A stretch of DNA of 64,000 nt from DASWNP01 sp036399175 (GCA_036399175.1 DASWNP010000026.1:62001-126000); one strand, 5' to 3'. Positions 26,487-35,628 are shown, counted from the first letter of the stretch. Made by a program: numbers and translations. Notes: generated by a model from the letters alone, not told the origin.

Positions 26487-27209
26487 ATGTATTCACCCCC
26501 GGCAGGAGAGGGCGGACGGCGCAAGCAGAGCCGCATCGTCGTCAACGTCGATGACATAGAGAAAGAGCGCGCGCGTGCGCGTGCGGCGCGGGGCGGCATC
26601 TCGAAGCGTCTGGGTCGCGGCGGGAGGATTCTGTCGCTCGCGGGGCTTCTGGCTCTCGGCATGCTTCTGCTCGTCGCGCTCGCGGGTTATCTCTGGTATC
26701 AGAGCTACAAGAAGCGCCCGGCCTATTCGCTCGCGCTGGTGGTAGATGCGGCGCGGCGCGACGATACGGAGACGATAAACGCGCTGGTCGATTCCGACCG
26801 CGTCGCGCAGAGTCTCGCGCCGCAGGTGGTCAATAAGGCGATGGCGAGCGTGGGCGGGATGGGCACGCTGGCCGCGCCGCGCAAGCAGATTGAATCGGCG
26901 ATGCCGATACTGCTGCCGGGCTTGCGCGAACAGATGCGAGCGGAAATCGCGCGCGGCGTCAAAGAAGTGGCGGCCAAGAGCGGCGACGACCTGCCCTTTC
27001 CTCTGCTCGCGCTCGGCGTCTCGCGCGCCTGCGATGAGATTAAGGAAGAAGGCGACGCCGCGACAGTGCTCTTCAAAGTCGGCGAGCGACCCATCGAGCT
27101 GTCGATGCAGCGCGTCGAAGAGCGTTGGAAAATCGTCGGCGTCAAAGACGAAGAGCTTGCGGCCAACCTCGCCGCGCGCGTCATCGGCACAATCACTCAC
27201 CGGAAATGA
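26487..27209 (+). CDS. Membrane-anchored DUF2939-like protein
   Basis: The product is about 240 residues from ATG 26487, which overlaps the xseA end closely (stop at 26480-26482) and has AGGA eight bases upstream. The N-terminal 50 residues are basic and cytoplasmic. One membrane helix (about 52-74) is followed by an extracytoplasmic domain whose entry (PAYSLALVVDAARRDD, then INALVDSDRVAQSL) resembles the DUF2939 pattern from memory. The function is unknown. Its position between the two exonuclease VII subunits suggests only co-transcription. Confidence 0.75.
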   Translation: MYSPPAGEGGRRKQSRIVVNVDDIEKERARARAARGGISKRLGRGGRILSLAGLLALGMLLLVALAGYLWYQSYKKRPAYSLALVVDAARRDDTETINALVDSDRVAQSLAPQVVNKAMASVGGMGTLAAPRKQIESAMPILLPGLREQMRAEIARGVKEVAAKSGDDLPFPLLALGVSRACDEIKEEGDAATVLFKVGERPIELSMQRVEERWKIVGVKDEELAANLAARVIGTITHRK

Positions 27210-27220
27210 ATGGAGAACAG

Positions 27221-27303
27221 ACGATGGACGATAGACCATAGACGATGGACAAGAGCAAGACTGTTTTTCGTCTATCGACTATCGTTCGTCGTCCAATCGT
27301 CCG
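27221..27303. repeat. Heptamer inverted repeat, GACGATG class
   Basis: The left-arm units are GACGATG, GACGATA, GACCATA, GACGATG, GACAAGA. The right arm (about 27269-27303) is an imperfect reverse complement. The centre is GCAAGACTGTTTTTC. It lies within the xseA-xseB operon and ends seven bases before the xseB start. Confidence 0.9.
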
Positions 27304-27310
27304 ATTAAAG

Positions 27311-27616
27311 ATGAAGAAAGCATCGACGCAACAGAAGCAGAGTTTCGAGTCGTCGCTGGCGGCGCTTGAGCGAGTGGTGCGCGAGCTTGAGCGCGGCGAG
27401 CTGCCTTTGGAGAAAAGTCTTGAGTTGTTCGAGCAGGGCGTCAAGCTTTCGCGCGAATGCCAGGAGCGTCTGAACGAGGCCGAGCGTCGCATCGAAGTGC
27501 TGCTCTCGGACGGCGAAGGGCGCACGTCTCTGAGCGCCTTCGCCGCCGAAGAGTTCAGCCGCGCCGACGATGCCGCTGCCGACGATGCGGAGGAGAGCGA
27601 CGAGAGCATCTTCTGA
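27311..27616 (+). CDS. xseB: Exodeoxyribonuclease VII small subunit
   Basis: The product is 101 residues. The core SFESSLAALERVVRELERGELPLEKSLELFEQGVKL is the classic XseB helical hairpin that binds the XseA C-terminus, followed by an acidic tail (DDAAADDAEESDESIF) longer than usual. The start is ATG 27311; an upstream in-frame start at 27245 would translate the repeat arm. No Shine-Dalgarno is seen between the hairpin and the start. The stop overlaps the ribosome-binding region of the prenyltransferase gene two bases downstream. Confidence 0.95.
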   Translation: MKKASTQQKQSFESSLAALERVVRELERGELPLEKSLELFEQGVKLSRECQERLNEAERRIEVLLSDGEGRTSLSAFAAEEFSRADDAAADDAEESDESIF

Positions 27617-27617
27617 G

Positions 27618-28673
27618 ATGAGCACCAAAGCATCCTCCGAAAAAGCATCGAGCCCGAGCGCAGCCGACGACAACGACGACACTCGGACAGAAGCGTTGAG
27701 CGTCGAAGAAGAGACGACGCTCCAGGCAGAAGCGACGGAAGAAGCGGCAACGCCTGAGACCGCCATTCCTGAAGAGGCCACAGTCGAAGAAGCATACGCG
27801 TTTCTCTCACGCTCACGCGCGCTCGTCGATGCGCGTCTCGAAGAGCTTGTGCCCGCCGCGCATTTCGCGCCCGCAGCCGTCCATGAAGCGATGCGCTGGA
27901 GTCTCTTCGCGGGCGGCAAGCGCTTTCGACCGGCGCTGCTCTTAGCCGTCGGCCATGCCTTCGGCGCAAACGACGACGAGCTTCTCACAACCGCCTGCGC
28001 CTTCGAGCTGATTCACACCTACTCGCTCGTGCACGACGATTTGCCCGCGATGGACGACGACGATTTGCGTCGCGGGCGTCCGACCTGCCACGTCCGGTTC
28101 GGAGAGGCCACTGCGATTCTCGCGGGTGACGCCCTGCAAACTCTCGCCTTTCAAGCAATCGCCGAAGACGAACGGCTCGACGCCAGCCTCCGCCTCCGGC
28201 TCATCTCCGAGCTTGCGCGCGCCGCCGGAACGCCCGACGGCATGATTGCCGGACAGGCGCACGACCTCGCCGCCGAAACGCGCACAAACATCGAAGGCTC
28301 GGAACTCGACCTCATTCACCGCCGTAAAACCGGCGCGCTCATCACGGCCTCCGCACGCGCCGGTGCGCTCATCGCCGCCGCTCACGAAAAAGAACTCGAA
28401 GCCGTCACAGCCTACGCCCGCGAACTCGGACTGCTCTTTCAAATCACAGACGACCTGCTCGATGTCGTCGCCACCGCCGAAGACCTCGGCAAAACTCCCG
28501 GCAAAGATGCACGCGCGCAGAAGGCCACCTACCCGTCGCTCTACGGCCTCGAAGCCGCGCGCAGACGTGCAGGGCGCGTCTACGCCGAAGCCTGCGCCGC
28601 CCTCGAAGAGATTCACAGAGACACCTCTATGCTTCGCGCCATCGCGCGCCTCATCCTCGAACGCCGCGCATGA
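27618..28673 (+). CDS. ispA: Polyprenyl (farnesyl/geranylgeranyl) diphosphate synthase
   Basis: The product is 351 residues from ATG 27618, one base after the xseB stop, the classic xseB-ispA arrangement. An acidic N-terminal extension of about 60 residues precedes the isoprenyl synthase fold. Substrate motifs are GGKRFRP, first Asp-rich motif DDLPAMDDDDLRRGRPT, GMIAGQAHDL, RRKTGALI and second Asp-rich motif DDLLD. It condenses IPP with allylic diphosphates for quinone and cell-wall lipid carriers. Product length cannot be fixed from sequence alone. The dxs gene that often follows is absent; the next gene converges. Confidence 0.93.
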   Translation: MSTKASSEKASSPSAADDNDDTRTEALSVEEETTLQAEATEEAATPETAIPEEATVEEAYAFLSRSRALVDARLEELVPAAHFAPAAVHEAMRWSLFAGGKRFRPALLLAVGHAFGANDDELLTTACAFELIHTYSLVHDDLPAMDDDDLRRGRPTCHVRFGEATAILAGDALQTLAFQAIAEDERLDASLRLRLISELARAAGTPDGMIAGQAHDLAAETRTNIEGSELDLIHRRKTGALITASARAGALIAAAHEKELEAVTAYARELGLLFQITDDLLDVVATAEDLGKTPGKDARAQKATYPSLYGLEAARRRAGRVYAEACAALEEIHRDTSMLRAIARLILERRA

Positions 28674-28703
28674 CAGAAACAGAGAGGACGCCCGCACTTT
28701 TTT

Positions 28704-29504
28704 TCAGTGAGCGGCGGCTGAGCGTTGGACGGCGCGGAGAGTTTCAGGGATGAAGGTGGTGATGTGGTGTGTGGAGGTGCGCCCGTCGGCGTAGGTTTGG
28801 TAGAGGAAGAATTCGGGGAGCTGGAGGCACGAGAGCGGGGACGATTCGAGGTAGCCGGTGTCGATGCCGATGGCGCTGTGGGCGATGTAGATGCCGTGAC
28901 GCCCTAATCGACCAAGCAAGGGCAGAAGCGGCGTCGGCGTGTGGCCGAAGACGCAGGGCTTGCCGTGATAGAACTTGAAGAAGTCGGGGTCGCGCGCCCA
29001 GAGCAGTTGATGAGGCGTCGAAGCGCTCGGGTGCTTGTCGGGCTCAAGTCCGGCGTGGACGTAGAAGGCGTAGCGGTCTTCGTGATAGAGGGGCATCCCC
29101 CGGAAGAATTCGAGATGATGAGGGGGAACGGCTTCGGCTATCTCGCTTCGCGCCGCGTCGATGTCGCGCTCGGTCTTGATTAAGAGGTCGTGGCCTGTGT
29201 ACTGGCGGAAGGTCTCACTGCTTCCGACCGCTTCGTGCAGCCAGACGGTTTTGCGCTCGTCGATGAAGTCGAGCAGCATCTGCTCGTGATTGCCGCGAAG
29301 GACGATGACTGATGAGGCAGAGTGTTTCGCCGTCTCGTGAAGCGCTATCACGTCTTCGACCGTGCCGGGAACGTCTTCGCAACGGTCGATGAGGTCGCCG
29401 AGAAGGACGAGCGTATCGGTCGAGGGGTCGCGCGGCAGCATCTCGACGAGGCGGCGCAACTGCGTGCGCCGACCGTGAACGTCGCCGATGACGAAAGTCC
29501 TCAT
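28704..29504 (-). CDS. PPP-family metallophosphoesterase (Ser/Thr protein phosphatase-like)
   Basis: The product is 266 residues. Metal-binding motifs appear in order: GDVHGR (7-12), GDLIDR (about 36-41), GNHE (about 72-75), and later His motifs VHAG and FGHTP. This order fits bacterial PPP phosphatases such as PrpA/PrpE that dephosphorylate phospho-Ser/Thr/Tyr. The ATG overlaps the stop of the upstream Ser/Thr kinase gene by four bases (ATGA), so kinase and phosphatase are translationally coupled. A diadenosine-tetraphosphatase role is also possible. Confidence 0.9.
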   Translation of the reverse strand: MRTFVIGDVHGRRTQLRRLVEMLPRDPSTDTLVLLGDLIDRCEDVPGTVEDVIALHETAKHSASSVIVLRGNHEQMLLDFIDERKTVWLHEAVGSSETFRQYTGHDLLIKTERDIDAARSEIAEAVPPHHLEFFRGMPLYHEDRYAFYVHAGLEPDKHPSASTPHQLLWARDPDFFKFYHGKPCVFGHTPTPLLPLLGRLGRHGIYIAHSAIGIDTGYLESSPLSCLQLPEFFLYQTYADGRTSTHHITTFIPETLRAVQRSAAAH

Positions 29505-32023
29505 ACCAGTGTCGCGTCTCTGCGAATTTTCTGCTGCGTGGCTTCGATGCGCTGCATCAGATGGCGGAAGCGCTCGTCTCCGCGCAAGGCTTCCCAGTCC
29601 GGGTTCGACTCGAACCAGGGAAGATTTTCGTTGCCGAGGTTAATGGCAATCTCCAGCCAGCGAAAAGCCTCTTCGCTCTCGCCGAGCAGGGCATAGGCGG
29701 AGGCGAGCCAGTAGGCGATGTCGTGGTCGGCGGCGGCCGTGTCGCACACGTGCTCGGTCAGTTCCGCACGCGCTTCGTCCGCCTGACCCTGCTTGATGAG
29801 ACAGATGGCAAGTATCGGTCGGATGCCGTCCATGCGCGGATGTCGCGCGAGCACTTCGCGCAGTATCTCGATGGCCTCCGAGTGATGCCCCTGCCGGCTC
29901 AGGACGACGGCGCGGAAGGTTTTAATGAGCGGATGATGCGGCTCAAGGGCAGCGCCCATCTCAAGCTCTGCGAGCGCGTCGGCGTAGCGAGCCTGATACA
30001 TGAAGACGCGGGCGCGGTTGTAGCTGACGACGACGCGCTCGGCCGGGTTGAGCTGAAGCATGCGGTTGAAGCTGGCTAAAGCTTCGTCGTAGTTTCCGTC
30101 GAGGCGATTGAGCACGGCGTTGACGAAATGAACGCCGACATCGTTGGGCGCTTCGTGGCGCAGGATGTCAACCCAGGCGCGCGCCTTCTCCTTCTCGCCG
30201 CGCGCGAGAAAAATGAAAATCATGTGGAGGCGCGCTTCGAGAAGCTGCGGGTCGAGGTCGAGCGCGCGGTTGAACTCCTCTTCGGCGCGCTCGTAGTCTT
30301 CGGCGTCGCCGAAGCCCTTGATGACGCGGTTCGAGTATGCGCCGCCGAGCGCGCAGTGTGCGAGCGCGAATTTCGGGTCAAGCTCGATGGCGCGGCGGAA
30401 GTGTTCGATGGCCGAGTCGGAATCTTCGCGTGCGAGCGTGTGATAGACGAACTTGCCGTGACAGTCGCGCCCGCGCAGGTACTCTTCGTAGGCGGCGGCG
30501 ACGCGCGTGGCGTGGCTCGCCACGTCCACCTTCTCGTCGGGTCGCTGCTCGACGCTAAGGCCGCCGACGATGCGCTGCGCGATAGTGTCCTGCACGGCGA
30601 TGAGGTCTGCCGCCGAAGCGTCGATGCGCTCGCTCCAGAGGATATTGCCCGTCTGCACGTCCAGGAGTTGGACGTTGACTCTCAATCGCTCGCCGACGCG
30701 CAGGAAGCTTGAAGAGAGCACGGCATCGACGCTCATCTCGCGCCCGGCTTCGAGCGGGTCAATCTCCTTGCCCTGATACTTCACGATGAGCGAAGAGGGG
30801 CGGACGATGAGCGAGCGCAGGCGCGCAAGCTCTGTGATGACGGCGTCGGCGAGCGAAAACTCGTAGAAGCTGACTTCGGGGTCGTTGTTGAGATTGCGGA
30901 AGGGGAGGATGGCGATTGACTTGGTTGCGCCGAGCGTGCCCTGCGTCGTGTGGTGCGCTTCCTGCGTGACGTTGCGCGGTGCGCCCGCGCCGGAGTTCTG
31001 TGTGGACTGCCGCGACGGCGGGACGGACGAGCCGGGCGGAACGGAGGTGGGCGTCGCTTCCGCGCCCGTCAAGCTTCGCAGCCAGCGACGAAACGTGCGA
31101 CCGAAGCTGCGAGAGCTGCCCTCATGTCTGGGCGGGACGGGCATGACGCTAGCGTGTATCTCGGTAGGGTCTGTGCCGTCGCCTATCTCGCGGCGCGCGA
31201 GCCGCAGCTCGTCGCGCATCTCGACCATGCTCTGATAACGCGCGTTCGGGTCTTTCGCCAGCGCGCGGTTGAGAATCTCCTGAAGGCGAGGCGGCGGATT
31301 GTCCGAGCGCATCTCGGAGATGGGCTTAGGCGTATCGTGCAGGACGGCGTAACGCACCTCGACGCTCGTCTGCCCGCGAAAAGGCCACGTGCCCGAAAGC
31401 ACTTCGTAGAGCAGCACTCCGGTCGAGAAGATGTCAGCGCGATGGTCAACGCGCTGACCCGTCGCCTGTTCGGGCGCGGCGTAGGTGGCCGTGCCGTAAG
31501 GCACGCCCATCTCGGTCAGGTGGATGTTGGCTTTGCCTTCATGCTCACGCTCGTCTAAGAGCTTCGCCAAACCGAAGTCGAGCACTTTGACGAGCCCGTT
31601 CTTCATCACCATCACGTTTCCGGCCTTCACGTCGCGGTGGATGATGCCGCGCGCGTGTGCGGCGGCCAAAGCGTCCGAGACCTGGTAGGCGATGGAGACG
31701 GCGCTCGGCAAATCGAGCGGGCGACCGCCCACGAGCTGGCGCACGTTCTTACCTTCGACGTACTGCATGACGATGAAGTGCAAGCCCTCGATTTCGTGCA
31801 GCGCGTAGATGGTGCAGATGTTCGGGTGGTCGAGCGAAGAGGCGAGCTGCGCTTCGCGCTCGAATCGTTTGAGATTGACCTCGCGCGCCGTCAACTCCGG
31901 CGCGAGCACCTTGACGACTACCGTGCGATTCAGTTTCTCGTCCGTCGCTTTATAGACTGTGCCCTGCCCGCCCGAGCCGAGCTTTTCGAGGATGCGATAG
32001 TTAAGAAGATTAGAGCCAATCAT
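29501..32023 (-). CDS. Ser/Thr protein kinase with FlgO/TolB-like and TPR domains (soluble)
   Basis: The product is 840 residues. The kinase domain (about 8-275) has Gly loop GSGGQGTVY, VVKVL lysine, HRDVKAGN catalytic loop and DFGLAK. It is followed by a Ser/Pro-rich linker without a membrane helix, a FlgO/TolB-N-like module (about 365-490; SIAILPFRNLNNDPE... VLSSSFLRVGERLRVNVQLLD), and a TPR array (about 520-830). HRDVKAGN differs slightly from the common HRDIKPEN but retains the catalytic Asp and Asn. It probably phosphorylates TPR-bound partners and is reversed by the overlapping phosphatase gene. Similar kinases are abundant in Acidobacteriota. Confidence 0.93.
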   Translation of the reverse strand: MIGSNLLNYRILEKLGSGGQGTVYKATDEKLNRTVVVKVLAPELTAREVNLKRFEREAQLASSLDHPNICTIYALHEIEGLHFIVMQYVEGKNVRQLVGGRPLDLPSAVSIAYQVSDALAAAHARGIIHRDVKAGNVMVMKNGLVKVLDFGLAKLLDEREHEGKANIHLTEMGVPYGTATYAAPEQATGQRVDHRADIFSTGVLLYEVLSGTWPFRGQTSVEVRYAVLHDTPKPISEMRSDNPPPRLQEILNRALAKDPNARYQSMVEMRDELRLARREIGDGTDPTEIHASVMPVPPRHEGSSRSFGRTFRRWLRSLTGAEATPTSVPPGSSVPPSRQSTQNSGAGAPRNVTQEAHHTTQGTLGATKSIAILPFRNLNNDPEVSFYEFSLADAVITELARLRSLIVRPSSLIVKYQGKEIDPLEAGREMSVDAVLSSSFLRVGERLRVNVQLLDVQTGNILWSERIDASAADLIAVQDTIAQRIVGGLSVEQRPDEKVDVASHATRVAAAYEEYLRGRDCHGKFVYHTLAREDSDSAIEHFRRAIELDPKFALAHCALGGAYSNRVIKGFGDAEDYERAEEEFNRALDLDPQLLEARLHMIFIFLARGEKEKARAWVDILRHEAPNDVGVHFVNAVLNRLDGNYDEALASFNRMLQLNPAERVVVSYNRARVFMYQARYADALAELEMGAALEPHHPLIKTFRAVVLSRQGHHSEAIEILREVLARHPRMDGIRPILAICLIKQGQADEARAELTEHVCDTAAADHDIAYWLASAYALLGESEEAFRWLEIAINLGNENLPWFESNPDWEALRGDERFRHLMQRIEATQQKIRRDATLV

Positions 32024-32209
32024 CAGGAAGTTCTAACTTTGCCGCCCGACCCCTTGTTCGCTTTGACAGAAATGACAGATGTGGCAGACCCTTCTTCCGG
32101 CGCGTTCGAGATTGTAAGCTTCGCGCTTCCAATCTTCAATCGCAAATCTGAAATCTGAATTTCCGAGCCGTCTCGACTGGCGCACGGCCAGCCCTCAGTC
32201 GTGCACCGT

Positions 32210-32431
32210 TCAACCACGCGGAGGCGTGCCCCACCCCGAGCCGACGTACTTTCCATCCTCCACGATACAAGGCACGGTCGGGTCGCCGTCCGAGAGGGCG
32301 AGCATCTCCTTGCGGCGCGCACGGTCGTTCTGCGCGTCATACTCCGTCCACTCCAAGCCCTTCGACTCGTAGTAATCCCGCGCCTGCTGGCAATACGGAC
32401 ACCCCGGCTTGATATACATCACCAATCCCAT
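32210..32431 (-). CDS. Glutaredoxin-like protein
   Basis: The product is 73 residues, with ATG 32431 and the redox motif CPYC (11-14). It contains the glutaredoxin markers TVPCIVEDGKYVGSGWG, with TVP as the cis-Pro motif. Glutaredoxins reduce disulfides or carry Fe-S clusters. The second half is short, ending just after the glutathione-site Gly residues. It stands alone, divergent from the 2Fe-2S protein gene across a GTCTGGA-class hairpin. Confidence 0.88.
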   Translation of the reverse strand: MGLVMYIKPGCPYCQQARDYYESKGLEWTEYDAQNDRARRKEMLALSDGDPTVPCIVEDGKYVGSGWGTPPRG

Positions 32432-32469
32432 TTTCGTTTTCCTCCCTGCCCCCTAGTTTAACAAAGGGT

Positions 32470-32558
32470 AGTCTGGAGTCTAAAGTCTGGAGTCTAAGAG
32501 TCAAAAGCAGAAAGCATTTGTCTTCGACTTCTAGACTCCAGACTTTAGACTCCAGACT
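32470..32558. repeat. Heptamer inverted repeat, GTCTGGA class (copy 2)
   Basis: The left arm is GTCTGGA, GTCTAAA, GTCTGGA, GTCTAAG. The right arm 32533-32558 is the reverse complement. The centre is AAAGCATTTGTCTT. It lies between divergent genes, so it cannot be a terminator for either. Confidence 0.95.
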
Positions 32559-32607
32559 GTTTTTGATACTCTCCTAAGCGAGACGAAGGCAATCTGCGGG
32601 GGAGGGG

Positions 32608-32919
32608 ATGGCGATGTTTGAGAGCGACCTTCTCGACCCATACGAAAAACTTATTCCCATCGAAATTTTAGGCCAGCGCGTCGAAGTGCCGGAGAACAAC
32701 ACGCTGCTGCGCTGTTTCCAGTTTCTCTCCATCAACACCATCTCCTACGGCGACTTCTGCTGGAACGGCGACTGTACGCATTGCCAGTTCTGGTATCACG
32801 AAGCAGGACAAACCGGCGACGCCGACAAGCCCGCGCTCTCCTGCCGCTTCAACGTCCGCGAAGGCATGGTCATCACCCGCGTCAGCCAGTTCGTCCAGCT
32901 CGAAGGCATTAACAGGTGA
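32608..32919 (+). CDS. 2Fe-2S ferredoxin-like protein
   Basis: The product is 103 residues, with GGGGGAGGGG before the ATG. Four Cys have plant-type ferredoxin spacing (CWNGDCTHC, then ALSCR about 27 residues later), and residues 15-45 (IPIEILGQRVEVPENNTLLRC) look like the beta-grasp entry. It probably carries one 2Fe-2S cluster in electron transfer. The loop between cluster Cys is unusual (WNGDCTHCQFW), as in small acidobacterial ferredoxin-like proteins. The partner is unknown; the next gene is a hypothetical. Confidence 0.75.
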   Translation: MAMFESDLLDPYEKLIPIEILGQRVEVPENNTLLRCFQFLSINTISYGDFCWNGDCTHCQFWYHEAGQTGDADKPALSCRFNVREGMVITRVSQFVQLEGINR

Positions 32920-32988
32920 CAGAGCAACCGCCCCGGGCAGCGCGGCTCGCCGCTCGCGTCTGCCGCCTGACTGAAAGGATTTACCAGC

Positions 32989-34038
32989 ATGCGCTTTGAA
33001 TACTACCACGACGGTCTTGAGGACGTGCCGAAGCTCTCGATTGACGGCACCGTTCCGAATAGCATTCATTTCTCCCACTGGAGCGGCAACGAGACGCCGG
33101 AGTCTGTGCGCGCCGACACTTCGACCGAGATTGCCGTCAACCTCGTCGCCTCGCCGAACCGCCGCGAGCTGACGCGCGGCATCGAGCTTGTCACCAACAA
33201 CCACTTCGATACGGACGGCGTGCTCTCGGTCTGGACGGTGCTCACGGGCGAGCGCGCTCTCCCTCTAAGAGACAAGCTCATCGCCTCTGCCGAGGCGGGA
33301 GATTTTTCCGAGTACGCGGGCGAGCAGGCCGTCCGCGCGAGCATCGTCATACAGGGCGGCGACCAGCCCGTCGCCGGTGGCGGCGTCGCGTCGCCTCTGG
33401 CGCGAAGCTTAGCGGGCGGCGGGCGCGTCGATGAAGCGCGCGCTTACGAATTGGTGCTGCCCGAAGTTGAGCGCGTGCTGACGCGCACGGACGACTTCGA
33501 GCCGCTCTGGCGCGAAGAGTGGGCGGAGATTGCGAGGGCTTTGGAGAGCTTCGAGCGCGGTGCTTCACGCGTCGAAGAGGACAGGGAGGCGCAGCTTTCT
33601 CTGGTAACGCTCGCGCCCGACATCTACGGCGAGTCGGGCTTCAGGCCGACTCGTCACAGCGCGCCCTACACGGCCATCTCGCGCCATGCGCGCGGTCAGG
33701 TTTATCTCATCGCCATCCCGCTCGACGGCGGCTGGGGCTACCGCGTCGATTATCCTTACTATTCGTGGGCTGTCACGATTGTACGCCCGCGCATCACGCG
33801 CCGCGACTTCGCCGCGCTCGTCGCTCGCTTAAACGAGGTGGAGAAAGATTCGACGCGCGGACGCTGGCGCACCGACAGGAGCGAGCTTGCCTCAGCCGCG
33901 AAGTTTTCCGACGAGCACGGACTGCTTTCCGCTTCCGGGCTCTCGCCCGAAAGAGTCGCCGGAGAACTGCGCGCCGTGCTCTTGGAGCTTCGCGGCGAGC
34001 ATGGAGAGACTCGGCTCGCCGAAGTTGGGAGCGTTTAG
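32989..34038 (+). CDS. Hypothetical protein, DUF6687-like
   Basis: The product is 349 residues, soluble, with no signal. The segment IDGTVPNSIHFSHWSGNETPESVRADTSTEIA and the motif TNNHFDTDGVLSVW resemble, from memory, the DUF6687 family; I cannot confirm this. The NHFDTDG motif with conserved His and Asp residues might bind a metal. The next gene (methyltransferase) starts 11 bases after the stop, so the two form an operon. Confidence 0.7.
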   Translation: MRFEYYHDGLEDVPKLSIDGTVPNSIHFSHWSGNETPESVRADTSTEIAVNLVASPNRRELTRGIELVTNNHFDTDGVLSVWTVLTGERALPLRDKLIASAEAGDFSEYAGEQAVRASIVIQGGDQPVAGGGVASPLARSLAGGGRVDEARAYELVLPEVERVLTRTDDFEPLWREEWAEIARALESFERGASRVEEDREAQLSLVTLAPDIYGESGFRPTRHSAPYTAISRHARGQVYLIAIPLDGGWGYRVDYPYYSWAVTIVRPRITRRDFAALVARLNEVEKDSTRGRWRTDRSELASAAKFSDEHGLLSASGLSPERVAGELRAVLLELRGEHGETRLAEVGSV

Positions 34039-34048
34039 CGGAGGCAGC

Positions 34049-34627
34049 TTGGCAGACTGGGACGAGCGTTACCTGCGCGGGGAGCACGCGACGGAAGAGC
34101 CGAGCCGCTTGCTTGTGCGCGCCGTCGAGGAAGTTGTGCCGGGGCGTGCGCTCGATTTGGCGTGCGGCGCAGGGCGTCACGCGGTTTTTCTGGCCGGGCG
34201 CGGCTGGCGAGTGGTCGCCGTCGATTCCTCGCGCGTCGGCATCGAGCTGACAGAGAGGCGCGCGGCCGAGCGCGGCGTCGAGATAGAAACGCACGTCGCA
34301 GACCTTGAGCGCGGCGAATTTCAAATCGAGCCGGAGGCTTACGATCTCATCTGCGATTTCTACTATCTCCAGCGCGAACTGTTCCCACGAATCCGCGCCG
34401 GTCTGCGCACGGGCGGCATGCTCGTCGCCGCCATTCACCTCTTCGACGACACGCCCGATGCGCGTCCCTCGAACCCCGACTTTCTCCTTCAACCCGGCGA
34501 ACTGCGCCGCGAGTTTCCCGGCTGGAATATCAAGCACTATCACGAAACCAGCCGCATCGACGACGACGCCGGCGAACATCATCGACGCACGGCGGAAATC
34601 ATAGCTGTTAAAAAGTCTGGAGTCTGA
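34049..34627 (+). CDS. SAM-dependent methyltransferase (class I)
   Basis: The product is about 192 residues. The start is TTG 34049, with GGAGG four bases upstream, giving the family-typical N-terminus ADWDERYLRGEH. An alternative ATG 34001 overlaps the upstream gene. Motif I is ALDLACGAGRHAVFLA, motif II has VVAVDSSRVGIELTE, and the acidic DLICDFYYLQ follows. It resembles TehB/thiopurine-type small-molecule methyltransferases. The last four residues (KSGV) and TGA are encoded by the adjacent GTCTGGA-class repeat arm. Confidence 0.87.
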   Translation: MADWDERYLRGEHATEEPSRLLVRAVEEVVPGRALDLACGAGRHAVFLAGRGWRVVAVDSSRVGIELTERRAAERGVEIETHVADLERGEFQIEPEAYDLICDFYYLQRELFPRIRAGLRTGGMLVAAIHLFDDTPDARPSNPDFLLQPGELRREFPGWNIKHYHETSRIDDDAGEHHRRTAEIIAVKKSGV

Positions 34628-34702
34628 AGTCCGGAGTCTGGACTCAAAACCGTAAAGCGTTTTGTCTTCGGACTCCAGACTTCAGACTCCAGACTCCAGA
34701 CT
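34614..34702. repeat. Heptamer inverted repeat, GTCTGGA class (copy 3)
   Basis: The left arm is GTCTGGA, GTCTGAA, GTCCGGA, GTCTGGA. The right arm 34670-34702 is the reverse complement. The centre is AAACCGTAAAGCGTTTTGTCTT. It gives the upstream gene its stop codon and ends five bases before the next ATG. Confidence 0.95.
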
Positions 34703-34707
34703 ATCTT

Positions 34708-35628
34708 ATGCAGGATGTCATCATTATCGGCGCGGGGGCTGCGGGGTTGGCGGCGGCTTTGTGGTGTGAGGAGTTGGGGCTGGATACTTTGGTGCTGGAG
34801 GAGCGGGCGGAGATTGGCGGGCAGCTTCTGTGGGTTTACAACCCGGTGGAGAATTATTTGGGGGCGCGGGCGGCTAACGGGCGCGAGCTGCGGGACAGGT
34901 TCGCGGAGCAGTTGGAGAGTGCGGAGTTCGACCTTTGGACGGAAGTGGAGATTGAGAGCGTCGATGTGCGTGCGAGGCGCGTGCAGTTGCGGAGCGGTGA
35001 GAAATTGGAGGCCGTCAGTTTGATTATTGCGACGGGCGTGAGGCGCAGGCGTCTGGGCGTGGAGGGCGAGGCGGAGCTGGCGGGGCGCGGCGTGTTGGAG
35101 TCGGGCGCAGGCGAGCGCGACAGTGTGGCCGGGCGCGACGTGTGCATCGTCGGCGGCGGCGACGCGGCGGCTGAGAACGCGCTGCTGCTCGCGGAGGTTT
35201 GCCCGACCGTGACGCTCGTGCATCGAGGCAAAAAGCTGAGCGCGCGGCGCGAGTTCGTCGAACGCATACAGGGCGAGCACTGCATCACTGTCTTCAGGGA
35301 GGCGACGCTCGAACGCATCATCGGCAGAGAGGAAGTCGAAGCGGTCGAAATCCTCCGTCGGGGCGCAATCAAGCCGTTTCAGATGGCGGTGGGCGGCGTG
35401 CTCATACGCATCGGCGTCGAGCCGAACACGGAGCTGTTCGCCGGGCAGATAAACTTAGACGAGCGCGGCTACGTCACAGTCAACCGCGAGCAAGAGACGA
35501 GCGCGGAGCAGGTCTTCGCCATTGGCGACGTGTCGAATCCGCTTGCTCCAACCATTGCGGGCGCGGTCGGCGCGGGCGCAACCGCCGCCAAAGTCATCGC
35601 CTCGCGTTTGAATCGCGGCCTCAGGTAA
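34708..35628 (+). CDS. FAD/NAD(P)-dependent oxidoreductase, thioredoxin-reductase-like without CxxC
   Basis: The product is 306 residues. The FAD site GAGAAGLAAALWCEE is at 7-21, with EIGGQLLWVYNPVENYLG like thioredoxin reductases. The NAD(P)-binding fold has IVGGGDAAAENAL (around 145), and the C-terminal FAD motif is VFAIGDV. The catalytic CxxC of thioredoxin reductase is missing: the position reads GRGVLESGAGERDS. So it is more like ferredoxin/flavodoxin-NADP reductases or related flavoproteins. Its neighbours, a rhodanese and upstream ferredoxin-like and glutaredoxin genes, suggest a thiol or Fe-S electron role. It starts five bases after a hairpin and has no Shine-Dalgarno. Confidence 0.85.
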   Translation: MQDVIIIGAGAAGLAAALWCEELGLDTLVLEERAEIGGQLLWVYNPVENYLGARAANGRELRDRFAEQLESAEFDLWTEVEIESVDVRARRVQLRSGEKLEAVSLIIATGVRRRRLGVEGEAELAGRGVLESGAGERDSVAGRDVCIVGGGDAAAENALLLAEVCPTVTLVHRGKKLSARREFVERIQGEHCITVFREATLERIIGREEVEAVEILRRGAIKPFQMAVGGVLIRIGVEPNTELFAGQINLDERGYVTVNREQETSAEQVFAIGDVSNPLAPTIAGAVGAGATAAKVIASRLNRGLR

